The notes under the pieces: model-generated
The model's input: the letters and a program-made list of their open reading frames with translations, nothing else
Database searches by the model: none
What the model was told of the DNA's origin: nothing
Source: Chlamydiota bacterium
GTDB lineage: Bacteria > Auribacterota > Tritonobacteria > UBA1439
Length of the DNA: 32,472 bases
Direction of reading: 5' to 3'
Assembly (NCBI GenBank): GCA_012729785.1
Contig: JAAYCL010000036.1
Location: 123,174-155,645 of the forward strand
Shown: positions 16,401 to 22,696 of the stretch, piece by piece
How positions within the stretch are numbered: the first letter of the stretch is position 1
How the letters are laid out: each line of letters opens with the position of its first letter
Made by a program: the position numbers and the translations under genes

Positions 16401-17720
16401 GCGGGGATCGTCACCCGCTGCGAGGCGTTCGTCGACAGCCTCGCCAACTTCCGCGAGGCCCCGCCCGTCTCCGACTGGAGGTTTCGCCGGGTGGCCCTGA
16501 AGGGGCGCCGGACGCTCTACGTGCCGCTGATGTCGCTGCACGCGCACGCGTTCAGCGCGGCGGTGCGCGCCTTCGGCTACCCGTCGGAGCCGCTCCCCGA
16601 GTCGGACGAGCGCACGATGGAGATCGGGCGGCAGTTCGCCTCGGGGCGGGAGTGCCTCCCGTTCATCACGACCACGGGCGACATGCTGAAGAAGCTCTTC
16701 GAACCGGGCTTCGACCACCGCACCGCCGCCTTCTTCATGCCCACCGCGACCGGCCCCTGCCGCTTCGGGCAGTACGCCCAGATGCACCGGATGATCCTCG
16801 ACGACCTCGGCCTGAAGGACGTCCCGATCGTCGCGCCGGAGTCGAGCGACTCGTACGCCTCGCCGATCGGCGTCAAGGGGAACGAGTTCAGGCGCCTGGC
16901 GTGGCGCGGCCTTCTCGCGGTGGATATCCTCGAGAAGCTTCTGCGCGAGCACCGCCCCTACGAGACCATCCCCGGCGAGACGAACCGGGCCTTCGAGGAG
17001 TCGCTCCGCCTGGTGGTGAAGGGGATCGAGGAGGGGGGGGATGCGATCTTCGCCCGGCTCCGGCAGGTGCGCGAGATCTTCCGCGGGGTCCGGATCGACC
17101 GCAGCGGGGGGAGGAAACCGATCGTCGGGGTGGTGGGGGAGATCTACGTCCGGAGCAACCGCTTCTGCAACAACGATATCGTCGCGCTCGTCGAGCGGCT
17201 CGGCGGGGAGGCGTGGGTCGCCCCGGTCACCGAGTGGGTCTTCTACACCACGAACCGCTACCTCGAGAACAGCATCGCCGCGGGGAGGTACGTCGACTTC
17301 CTGAAGGGGCTCGTCAAGGAGAAGGTCCAGAAGATCGACGAGGCGCGCCTGCTCTCGATATTCGACGGGATGCTCCTCAACCTGCACGAGACGGGGATCG
17401 AGGAGCTGCTCGCCCTGAGCGCCCCCTACATGCACCACACCTTCGGGGGCGAGGCGATCCTCACCATCGGGAAGGCGATCGACTATATCCGCAAAGGGGC
17501 GTCGGGGATCGTGAACGCGATGCCGTTCACCTGCATGCCCGGGATGGTCTCCGCCGCCGTCTCCCGCACGGTGCGCGAGCGGAACCGGATGGTCCCCTGG
17601 CTCAACATGACCTACGACGGGCAGAAGGGGATCGACGACAGTACCCGCATCGAGGCGTTCATGCACCAGGCCCGCGCCGCCTGCATCGACGCGGCGGCTC
17701 CCCCGGTCCGCACCGCGTAG
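13437..17720 (+). CDS. Giant acyl-CoA dehydratase activase-type fusion (two BadF/BcrA-like ATPases, DUF2229-like and HgdB-like regions)
   Basis: The 1427-residue protein has two ASKHA ATPase domains in tandem, starting near residues 13 (YVGIDVGSVSVKTAVVD) and 333 (YVGVDIGSLSTNVVVVD). Each keeps the cysteines that bridge the [4Fe-4S] cluster in HgdC-type activases: VCAAGTGSFL (near 142 and 458) and RCSVF/RCTVF (near 181 and 498). A CSGCDNLC knuckle (near 617) leads into a DUF2229-like region, and the C-terminal third resembles 2-hydroxyglutaryl-CoA dehydratase subunits, with cysteines in KCGPDS, ECLPF, GPCRFG, RFCNND and TCMPGM. Activases use ATP to push low-potential electrons onto a reductase cluster. 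The physiological substrate of the fused family is not established. The gene contains four runs of eight or nine G. Confidence 0.92.
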   Translation: MSARPVAPPEGPRYVGIDVGSVSVKTAVVDSGGALLGAWYRRHRGHPLSVMEGMLRELLAAHPLHLIRAVAATGSGGRLACEILGAEFVNEIIAQARAAARLCPGARTIIEMGGEDSKLILVRDDPSSDRGIIEDFSMNTVCAAGTGSFLDQQASRLGLSIEREFGERALRSQRPPRIAGRCSVFAKSDMIHLQQIGTPDYDIVAGLCWAVARSFTSNVGKGRAFTPPIVFQGGVAANAGVVRAFEDVLGLKPGALIVPPHHAAMGAIGAALYAAGEGLDTAGRFRGPDAVQGHFARRKTEEGGCEPLLLDPQGGARPGAVRGLPAEATEPVEAYVGVDIGSLSTNVVVVDRDGAVLSRRYLPTAGRPLEAVRRGLKEVGDEIGRLVRVRGVGTTGSGRYLIGDYIGADVVRNEITAQATAAVHLDPDVDTIFEIGGQDSKYISLKRGAVVDFEMNKVCAAGTGSFLEEQAEKLGIRIEEEFGALALEAESPGRFGDRCTVFMESDLVAHQQRGMGKKNLVAGLACSIVHNYLNKVVGDRHIGDVIFLQGGVAWNRGVVAAFEKVTGKKIIVPPHHDVTGAIGAALLAMRETGGRGGGRFHGFDLSRRAFDSTSFTCSGCDNLCEIRRVTFAGERPLHYGARCERYEVRDDRRERELPDHFAARERLLLAAGEGETRKELDGVRRYAPRGTPRGRIGIPRVLHLYDFFPYWREFFRALGFEVVLSECTTPEIIHRSVERLSTETCFPVKIVHGHVLSLLDEKLDYLFLPSVISMARPRTRVSQSYCCPLVQAIPYMLRSALDLDRAPVKLLEPPLMYLRGRKSIERSLVRMGRGMGLPAAAVRRALAAAEEAQGRFSEALRAVAKEALEALGPNGRAMVVMGRPYNTNDAGVNLNLPRKLRALGVVPLPQDFLDAEAVDLYDQFPNMYWRYGQRLLAAAQLVRNDPRLFAVYLSNFKCGPDSFIEHFFRSKLEGKPYLQLEIDEHSADAGIVTRCEAFVDSLANFREAPPVSDWRFRRVALKGRRTLYVPLMSLHAHAFSAAVRAFGYPSEPLPESDERTMEIGRQFASGRECLPFITTTGDMLKKLFEPGFDHRTAAFFMPTATGPCRFGQYAQMHRMILDDLGLKDVPIVAPESSDSYASPIGVKGNEFRRLAWRGLLAVDILEKLLREHRPYETIPGETNRAFEESLRLVVKGIEEGGDAIFARLRQVREIFRGVRIDRSGGRKPIVGVVGEIYVRSNRFCNNDIVALVERLGGEAWVAPVTEWVFYTTNRYLENSIAAGRYVDFLKGLVKEKVQKIDEARLLSIFDGMLLNLHETGIEELLALSAPYMHHTFGGEAILTIGKAIDYIRKGASGIVNAMPFTCMPGMVSAAVSRTVRERNRMVPWLNMTYDGQKGIDDSTRIEAFMHQARAACIDAAAPPVRTA

Positions 17721-17754
17721 GCCTCCCCGCGCGCCGGTCTGCGGGGCGTGAAAA

Positions 17755-18501
17755 CTAGTACTCCACGACCTCGGTCCCCGGGGGGATGCGGAAGTCGAAC
17801 TCCGCGTCGTCCATCGGCGCGTCGGTCGTCACGTTCGAAAAGATGAAGACGGTCGTGTCCCCGCCCGTTTCGAACCGCTCGCTCCGCACCGGGATCCCGC
17901 GCGCCGGGTCGATGACGAGACGGAGCCGCTGGAACTGCGACTTGAGGTCGGCCGATTTCGGGACGAGGTCGAGGACCGGCATCCCGTCGGGCCCGGCGGA
18001 GGCCTCGGCCTCGAAGTTCCGCCTGATCTCCTCCGCCGTGTTGCCGAAGCCGATGAGGAGCGACTCGGTCTTCCGGTCCCGCGCGAGCGATATCCTCTGC
18101 GCCTGCCTGATCTCCGGCATGTACATCAGGGCCCGCCCCTCCTTGAGGAATATCGCGGTGCGGTCGGGTTCCCGGTACTCCCAGCGCATCATCCCCGGCC
18201 GCTTGTAGCGGATCGTGCCGGAGGAGACGCGTTTCTCCCCGAAGAGCGCGTAGGTCCGCTCCTGCCGGAAGTCGGCCCGGAGCGCGACGAGCGCCCGGCC
18301 CGCCTCCTCCATCCTCTTCAACACCTCCTCGGTCGTGACGCCGCCTGTCCGGGCCACGGGCGACGCGGCCGTCCCGGCGGGGCGGACAGGCGCCGGCGCC
18401 TCCTGCGTCGCCTCCGCGGGCGGGGGCGGGGCGGCTGCGGGGGACGCGCACCCCGCGATGAGGAGCGCCGCGGCCGGGATCGTCGAGCGCAGCGTGTTCA
18501 T
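17755..18501 (-). CDS. LolA-like outer-membrane carrier, predicted lipoprotein
   Basis: The 248-residue protein starts with a short signal ending in the lipobox LIAGC (C18), then an Ala/Pro-rich linker, and from about residue 55 a LolA-type fold (DFRQERTYALFGEKRVSSGTIRYKRPGMMRWEYREPD). LolA carries lipoproteins through the periplasm. Classical LolA is soluble, whereas this one is predicted to be lipid-anchored, so it may act more like LolB or be held at a membrane. GGAGGGAGG gives a strong ribosome binding site, and the ATG overlaps the stop of the VTT-like gene (ATGA at 18498-18501). It is the last gene of the five-gene Lol-like operon. Confidence 0.85.
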   Translation of the reverse strand: MNTLRSTIPAAALLIAGCASPAAAPPPPAEATQEAPAPVRPAGTAASPVARTGGVTTEEVLKRMEEAGRALVALRADFRQERTYALFGEKRVSSGTIRYKRPGMMRWEYREPDRTAIFLKEGRALMYMPEIRQAQRISLARDRKTESLLIGFGNTAEEIRRNFEAEASAGPDGMPVLDLVPKSADLKSQFQRLRLVIDPARGIPVRSERFETGGDTTVFIFSNVTTDAPMDDAEFDFRIPPGTEVVEY

Positions 18502-19148
18502 TCGGCACCTCCCTCCGGGGCGCGCCGCCCCGTGCGCAGACGTTGGCATATCCTCTTCAGGACCCAGACCGCCGCGAGGGCGGCCAGCACGGCGAGGATC
18601 TGCCGGTTGCTGGGCTTGAGCTGGTACCCCAGGCCGGCGAGCAGCAGGTAGCGCGGGTAGCGCCCGACGAGCGTCGCGAGGACGAACCGGGGGCGGCTGT
18701 AGCGCGTCGAGATGGCCAGGAGGCGCGGCACGTCCACCGGGAGCACCACGATGTTCGAGGCCACGAGCGTCCAGAACGGCCACCGCGCGAACCACTCCGC
18801 CGCGCGGCGGTACGACGCGGTGCCCCGCACCCGGTCGATCCGCTCCACCCTCAGGAGCGCGGTGAGGACGTAGTAGTCGTGCAGGTTCGCGACGGCGGTC
18901 GCCGCCGAGCCGACGAGGGCGACGAGGAACGGGTTCCAGGAGCGCCCGATCCAGAGGAAGAGGGGGATGATCTGGATCGGGCAGAACTGGCAGGCGCAGC
19001 TCACGACGAGCGCGAAGCCGGCGAGCTGGGCGAGTGGGGCGCGCCCGGTCGTCCACAGCCAGTGGACGAGAACGGCCATCGCCGCGGCGTAGACGGCGAA
19101 CCACGAGAACCAGCGAGCCGCCGAGAGGGGGCGCCGTTCCGTTTCCAT
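18498..19148 (-). CDS. VTT/DedA-like membrane protein
   Basis: The 216-residue protein has about five or six hydrophobic segments. The central pattern matches the VTT (SNARE-associated/DedA) domain: GSAATAVANLHDYYVL, WPFWTLVASNIVVLPVDVPRLLAISTRYSRPRFVLATLVGR. Members of this superfamily include lipid scramblases and flippases (DedA/UptA type). The segment CACQFCPIQ has three cysteines near the second helix. It lies between LolD and the LolA-like gene, on the same strand and overlapping the latter by four bases, so a lipid-handling role next to the Lol-like transporter is plausible. That role is inference. Confidence 0.7.
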   Translation of the reverse strand: METERRPLSAARWFSWFAVYAAAMAVLVHWLWTTGRAPLAQLAGFALVVSCACQFCPIQIIPLFLWIGRSWNPFLVALVGSAATAVANLHDYYVLTALLRVERIDRVRGTASYRRAAEWFARWPFWTLVASNIVVLPVDVPRLLAISTRYSRPRFVLATLVGRYPRYLLLAGLGYQLKPSNRQILAVLAALAAVWVLKRICQRLRTGRRAPEGGAE

Positions 19149-19160
19149 AGTTCAGCGTCG

Positions 19161-19227
19161 CGCCGCGAAGGACGCGAAGGGAATGCTGCAGGACGGGCCC
19201 GTTTCGTCCTTCGTGTTCTTCGTGGTG
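19161..19227. repeat. Imperfect 19-bp inverted repeat (CACGAAG-type) in the lolD-VTT gap
   Basis: CGCCGCGAAGGACGCGAAG (19161-19179) and CTTCGTGTTCTTCGTGGTG (19209-19227) can pair over all 19 positions as plus-strand RNA, using four G-U pairs. Minus-strand RNA, which is the sense of the surrounding genes, would have four A-C mismatches instead. The CGAAG/CTTCG words resemble dispersed repeats seen in many environmental genomes (from memory). It fills most of the 89-bp gap in the operon. Confidence 0.55.
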
Positions 19228-19237
19228 AACGCGCCTC

Positions 19238-19909
19238 TTAGGCCTCGATCCGCCCGTCGCGCATCCTGACGATCCGTCCGGCCGCCGCGGCGACCCCGGG
19301 GTCGTGCGTCACCAGCAAGATCGTCTGCCCGAGATCTCGGTGCATCTCGCCGAGGAGGTCGAGGATCCGGGCGGAGTTGCCGGAGTCGAGGTTCCCGGTC
19401 GGTTCGTCGGCGAGGAGGAGGGCGGGCCGGTGCGCGAGGGCGCGCGCGATCGCCGCCCGCTGCTGCTCGCCCATCGAGAGCTCGCAGGGACGGCGGCGCA
19501 TCTTGGACGCCAGGCCCACCCGTTCGAGGAGCGCGTCGATCCCCGCCTCGTCGAGCCCCCGGATCCTCTGGGCGAGGGCCAGGTTGCCCCGGACGGAGAG
19601 CGTGGGGAGGAGGTTGAACCGCTGGAAGACGAAGCCGGTAGTCCTCCCCCGGTGGCGTGAGAGGGCGGCGTCGCCGAGCCCGTCCAGGCGCTTCCCCGCG
19701 ACGCTGACCGTCCCCGCCGTCGGCGCCGCGAGGCCGCCGACGATGTGGAGGAGCGTCGACTTCCCGCAGCCCGACGGCCCGACGAGCGCGGCGAAGTCGC
19801 CCCGCCCGATCTCGAGGTCGACGCCGCGCAGCGCCTCGCAGTCCCCGGCCGCGCTCCGGTAGATCTTGTGGAGCCCCGCGGCGACGACGAAGGCGGCCGC
19901 GTCATTCAT
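19238..19909 (-). CDS. LolD-type ABC transporter ATPase
   Basis: The 223-residue protein shows Walker A GPSGCGKS (44-51), Q-loop (Q96), signature LSMGEQQR (144-151), Walker B LLLADEP (164-170) and a switch histidine (VTHDP). Length and sequence style (GLHKIYRSAAGDCEALRGV) fit the LolD/MacB subfamily that pairs with FtsX-type permeases. It probably powers extraction of lipoproteins or another amphiphile from the inner membrane. Its ATG overlaps the end of the permease gene by eight bases, so translation is coupled. Confidence 0.93.
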   Translation of the reverse strand: MNDAAAFVVAAGLHKIYRSAAGDCEALRGVDLEIGRGDFAALVGPSGCGKSTLLHIVGGLAAPTAGTVSVAGKRLDGLGDAALSRHRGRTTGFVFQRFNLLPTLSVRGNLALAQRIRGLDEAGIDALLERVGLASKMRRRPCELSMGEQQRAAIARALAHRPALLLADEPTGNLDSGNSARILDLLGEMHRDLGQTILLVTHDPGVAAAAGRIVRMRDGRIEA

Positions 19910-20999
19910 AGCTGAGCGCCTCCACCGGGTCCACGCGGGCGGCCCTGAAGCCGGGGTAGAGCGCCCCGAGGACGCCCCCCGCGAGGGCGAGGAGCGTCGA
20001 GCGGGCGATACCCCAGACGCCGAGTTCCATCGTCAGGAGCGGGTGCGACCGGGCGAGCCAGAGCCGCGCGGAGACGGTGAAGACGACCCCGGCGGCGGCC
20101 CCGAGGGCGCAGAGCAGGAGCGACTCGCCGACCACGAGGCGCAGGATCCGCCCGCGGGTCGCCCCGAGCGAACGGAGGATCCCGATCTCGCGGGTCCGCT
20201 CCACGATCGTCGTGTACATCGTCAGGAGGATGACGAGGAAGCTGATCACGAGCGCCGTCGAGGTGATGACCCCGAAGAACTCGCGGAGCCCGGTGATCTC
20301 GTTCACCACCGCGTCCTCGTACCGGTCGAGCGCGCTCGCCCTGAGCGCCGGCAGGCGCGCGTCGATGCGGGCGGCCACCTCAGCCGCGTCGGCGCCGGGG
20401 ACGATCTTCACGAAGAAGAGCGAGCACATCCCCTCGAGGTGCATCGTCTCCTGGAGCGTCGAGAGCGGCAGGTAGACGCGCGCCCCGACGCCGCTGCGGA
20501 ATATCCCCGCCACGGCGAAACGGGATCCGAGCAGCGGGATCGGATCGCCGACGCGGTAGCCGTTCGCGGCGGCGAGGCGGCTGTCGAGGAGGAGCTCGCC
20601 GGGGCCGCGCCAGGGGCGGCCCTCGAGCATCTCGAGCCGCCCGCCGACCGCCTCGTACCGGTCGAGGTCGAGGCCGTAGATCACGTAGATGACCTTTTCG
20701 ATCGTGGTCGTCCAGGTGAGCACCGGGCAGGCGGCGTCCACGCCGTCGACGGTCTCGATCTCCGCGCCGTAGCGCACCGGGAGGCTGCTCCCCTTGAAGG
20801 CGAGCAGGCCCGAGGAGCCGGCCGGCTGCACGATGACGCTCGCGCCGGTGTTGCGCATCCGCTGCGCCGACTCCGAGATCATCCCCCGGCAGAGGCCGTT
20901 GAGGACGAGGTAGAGGGCGATGCCGATGCCGACCGCCGCGACGCAGACGAGGCTCCGGGTCTTGCGGTGGAGGACGTTGGAGACGACGAGGTTCGTCAT
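19902..20999 (-). CDS. LolC/E- or MacB-like ABC transporter permease (FtsX domain)
   Basis: The 365-residue protein has an N-terminal helix (residues about 13-35), a periplasmic MacB-type domain (about 40-230) and three C-terminal helices with the FtsX signature TIVERTREIGILRSLGATRGRILRLV. The topology is that of LolC/LolE and MacB permeases. Only one permease gene is present, so a homodimer like LolF is likely. The ATG overlaps the stop of the upstream lipoprotein (ATGA at 20996-20999), with GGAG upstream. A much longer in-frame extension (to 22124) is Arg/Pro-rich noise that would cross the divergent promoter region. Confidence 0.9.
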   Translation of the reverse strand: MTNLVVSNVLHRKTRSLVCVAAVGIGIALYLVLNGLCRGMISESAQRMRNTGASVIVQPAGSSGLLAFKGSSLPVRYGAEIETVDGVDAACPVLTWTTTIEKVIYVIYGLDLDRYEAVGGRLEMLEGRPWRGPGELLLDSRLAAANGYRVGDPIPLLGSRFAVAGIFRSGVGARVYLPLSTLQETMHLEGMCSLFFVKIVPGADAAEVAARIDARLPALRASALDRYEDAVVNEITGLREFFGVITSTALVISFLVILLTMYTTIVERTREIGILRSLGATRGRILRLVVGESLLLCALGAAAGVVFTVSARLWLARSHPLLTMELGVWGIARSTLLALAGGVLGALYPGFRAARVDPVEALSYE

Positions 21000-21823
21000 T
21001 GCGCGCACTCCGCGAGCGGCCGGACGGCGGTCCCCGGGGGCGGGGCGAGCGTGAACATGCCGTCGGCGAAGGCGGGGTTCACGCGGAGGTCGGAAAGGCG
21101 GAGAAGCAGCCGCGCGCCTTCCGCGGGCGCCTCGATCGCCACCCGCCGCGGGAGCGAAACGGCTGCCCCGTCGGCCGGGGAGAAGTCGGCGCATCGGAGA
21201 TCGCGGCTGAGACGCCCCTCCCGGTCGAAATACTCGTACCGCACGGGGGAGAGGTCCCGGCGGTCGAACGTCACCCTGCGCGCGAGCGCCGCCGCGACCG
21301 GGTCGAACGAGTGGAGCAGATAGCATTCCGGCTTTGTCTCCATCGCGTGCACGAGGCCGTCTTCGCCGCGCAGGCCGAGGAGCGCTTCGGCGAGGAGCGC
21401 CGCGTCGGGGAAGCTTCCCGGGAGGGCGGAGGCGGAACGGCCGCGGTAGAGGGCCCGGTCCCTGGGCACGTGGACGGAGATCGTGCCGCCGTCGTCGAGG
21501 AGGTCGAAGAGGGTCGGCAGCATCGCCGCCCCGCCCCGCATCCTGAGTTTTCCCGGGCGCTCCAGCGCCAGCATCCCCGAGAATGCGCGCGCGGGCCCCC
21601 GCGCGGGACAGGCGAACGAGGCGGCGTACGCCGCCTGCAGCGTTTGGACGCCCGTTCCGCCCGGGGCGATGCGGGCCAGAAGCTCCTCCCGCGAGGCGGT
21701 CAGCATCGGCGCGGGGGCCTGGGCGCGCGGCGGGAGGATCGCGCAGCCCGCGACCGCGAAGGCGGTAAGCGCGAGGAGCGGGGCGCGGAGAAGCGGCGGA
21801 AGGCGACGGGGGTGCGCTCGCAT
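20996..21823 (-). CDS. Lipoprotein with LolA/LolB-like fold, first gene of the Lol-like operon
   Basis: The 275-residue protein has a signal with lipobox AVAGC (C27). The body matches the LolA/LolB-like half-barrel pattern: LQTLQAAYAASF near the start of the domain, GMLALERPGKLRMRG, FDLLDDGGTISVHVPRDRALYRG, and a late strand series ending in FTLAPPPGT. This recalls LolB or DUF4292-type lipoproteins. It could be the acceptor at the outer membrane for the transporter encoded downstream. The ATG at 21823 places the lipobox at a normal distance; an in-frame TTG at 21868 would lengthen the signal. It has no Shine-Dalgarno, and the -10 box ends ten bases from the start. Confidence 0.75.
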   Translation of the reverse strand: MRAHPRRLPPLLRAPLLALTAFAVAGCAILPPRAQAPAPMLTASREELLARIAPGGTGVQTLQAAYAASFACPARGPARAFSGMLALERPGKLRMRGGAAMLPTLFDLLDDGGTISVHVPRDRALYRGRSASALPGSFPDAALLAEALLGLRGEDGLVHAMETKPECYLLHSFDPVAAALARRVTFDRRDLSPVRYEYFDREGRLSRDLRCADFSPADGAAVSLPRRVAIEAPAEGARLLLRLSDLRVNPAFADGMFTLAPPPGTAVRPLAECAQ

Positions 21824-21833
21824 GGCGTGGGGC

Positions 21834-21862
21834 AGAATAGCACAATCGCCCCTCCCGTTGAA
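21834..21862 (-). promoter_or_regulatory. Candidate promoter of the Lol-like operon, near-leaderless
   Basis: On the minus strand TTCAAC (21857-21862), 17 bp, TATTCT (21834-21839). Ten bases separate the -10 box from the ATG at 21823, and no Shine-Dalgarno is present. The -35 match is weak (3 of 6). Confidence 0.4.
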
Positions 21863-21882
21863 GCCCAAAGCCGCCCAGGCCC

Positions 21883-21911
21883 TTGCCCCGCCCCGGGCCG
21901 GATGGTATACT
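21883..21911 (+). promoter_or_regulatory. Promoter of the secreted protein at 21951
   Basis: TTGCCC (21883-21888), 17 bp, TATACT (21906-21911). The leader is about 33 nt and includes GGAGGTGG before the ATG. The same TTGCCC-17-TATACT combination recurs at 31666-31694. Confidence 0.65.
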
Positions 21912-21950
21912 TCCCCCTCGCGCGAACGGATGCGCGGAACGGAGGTGGCG

Positions 21951-22589
21951 ATGGTCTGGAAGAGGCGGTGTGCGGTCGTGGCGCTGTGGTTGGGCGCGCT
22001 GCTGTGCGCGGCGGGCGCGGATGCTGCGCCGGTGAGGATCTATTCGGAGGACTGGAGCGGCGGCCAGGGCGCATGGGGCGGGATCGGCGGGTTCAGATGG
22101 CCGAGGAGGATGTTCGTCGGGCACCCGCTCGCCCAGTACGCGTACTACTTCGGCGGGAGCTGCGGCATGGGGCTGCGCGCGAATACCATCCCGTCCGTCC
22201 GCTTGCGGGTGGTGACCCGGGTCATGATGCAGGGGAGCAACCGCAACGGCTTCTCGGTGAACGTCAGGACCTCGGGCGGCGCGATGATCTACAAGTACTC
22301 GATGGGGGCCTACAACAGCGTGCAGGCGAACGACCAGCCCCCGACCTACCGTCCGATCTCATCCAAGATCGGCTACAAGTTGAACACGCCGTACGAACTC
22401 TCCTCGTACTGGTTCCCGGGAACGGGGCGCTACGCGCTCAGCCTGAAGAACCTCGTGACGGGAGAGGAGAAATTCGACGGCTACTTCCATTGCGGCTCGA
22501 ACGCGGTGCCCGGCTGCATCACCTTCGACCAGGAGGCGGGGCAGGGTCCGGCCGTCCTCGGGCGGGTGGAGGTCTGGCTGGGGCAGTGA
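21951..22589 (+). CDS. Secreted protein of unknown function, beta-rich
   Basis: The 212-residue protein has a clear signal peptide (KRRCAVVALWLGALLCAAGADAAP). The mature part has alternating polar/aromatic strands typical of a jelly-roll or carbohydrate-binding fold (YSEDWSGGQGAWGG at its start, GFSVNVRTSGGAMIYKYSMG in the middle, GRVEVWLGQ at the end). I find no catalytic signature and do not recognise a family. GGAGGTGG precedes the ATG. The gene stands alone between its promoter and a strong terminator, divergent from the Lol-like operon. A lectin- or LamG-like surface role is a guess. Confidence 0.8.
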   Translation: MVWKRRCAVVALWLGALLCAAGADAAPVRIYSEDWSGGQGAWGGIGGFRWPRRMFVGHPLAQYAYYFGGSCGMGLRANTIPSVRLRVVTRVMMQGSNRNGFSVNVRTSGGAMIYKYSMGAYNSVQANDQPPTYRPISSKIGYKLNTPYELSSYWFPGTGRYALSLKNLVTGEEKFDGYFHCGSNAVPGCITFDQEAGQGPAVLGRVEVWLGQ

Positions 22590-22619
22590 TCGCGGGCGGC
22601 TTTGTAACATCCTGAACGG

Positions 22620-22656
22620 ACCGGGGGCCGGCTTTCCGGGGCCCCCGGTGTTTTTT
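22620..22656 (+). terminator. Rho-independent terminator after the secreted protein
   Basis: ACCGGGGGCC (22620-22629) pairs perfectly with GGCCCCCGGT (22640-22649) across a 10-nt loop and is followed by G and six T (22651-22656). It lies 31 bp after the stop codon. The minus strand has no T-run, so it does not serve the convergent FrhB-like gene. Confidence 0.9.
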
Positions 22657-22696
22657 CACGCCCCATCGTTGACGATCCGCCCCTGTGCGCGGCCGC

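Noticed and set aside
14508-17666. 1052-codon open frame on the minus strand inside the activase gene
   Set aside because: Antisense shadow of a gene with clear conserved motifs; the translation is rich in Arg, Asp, His and Pro without recognisable domains.
12595-17720. Complete nickel-pincer (lar) locus
   Set aside because: Only larE is present; no larA, larB or larC motif was found in any neighbouring gene.
17725-17746. CCCCGC/GCGGGG stem between the convergent activase and LolA-like genes
   Set aside because: Six-base-pair stem with a 10-nt loop and no T-run on either strand; not supportable as a terminator.
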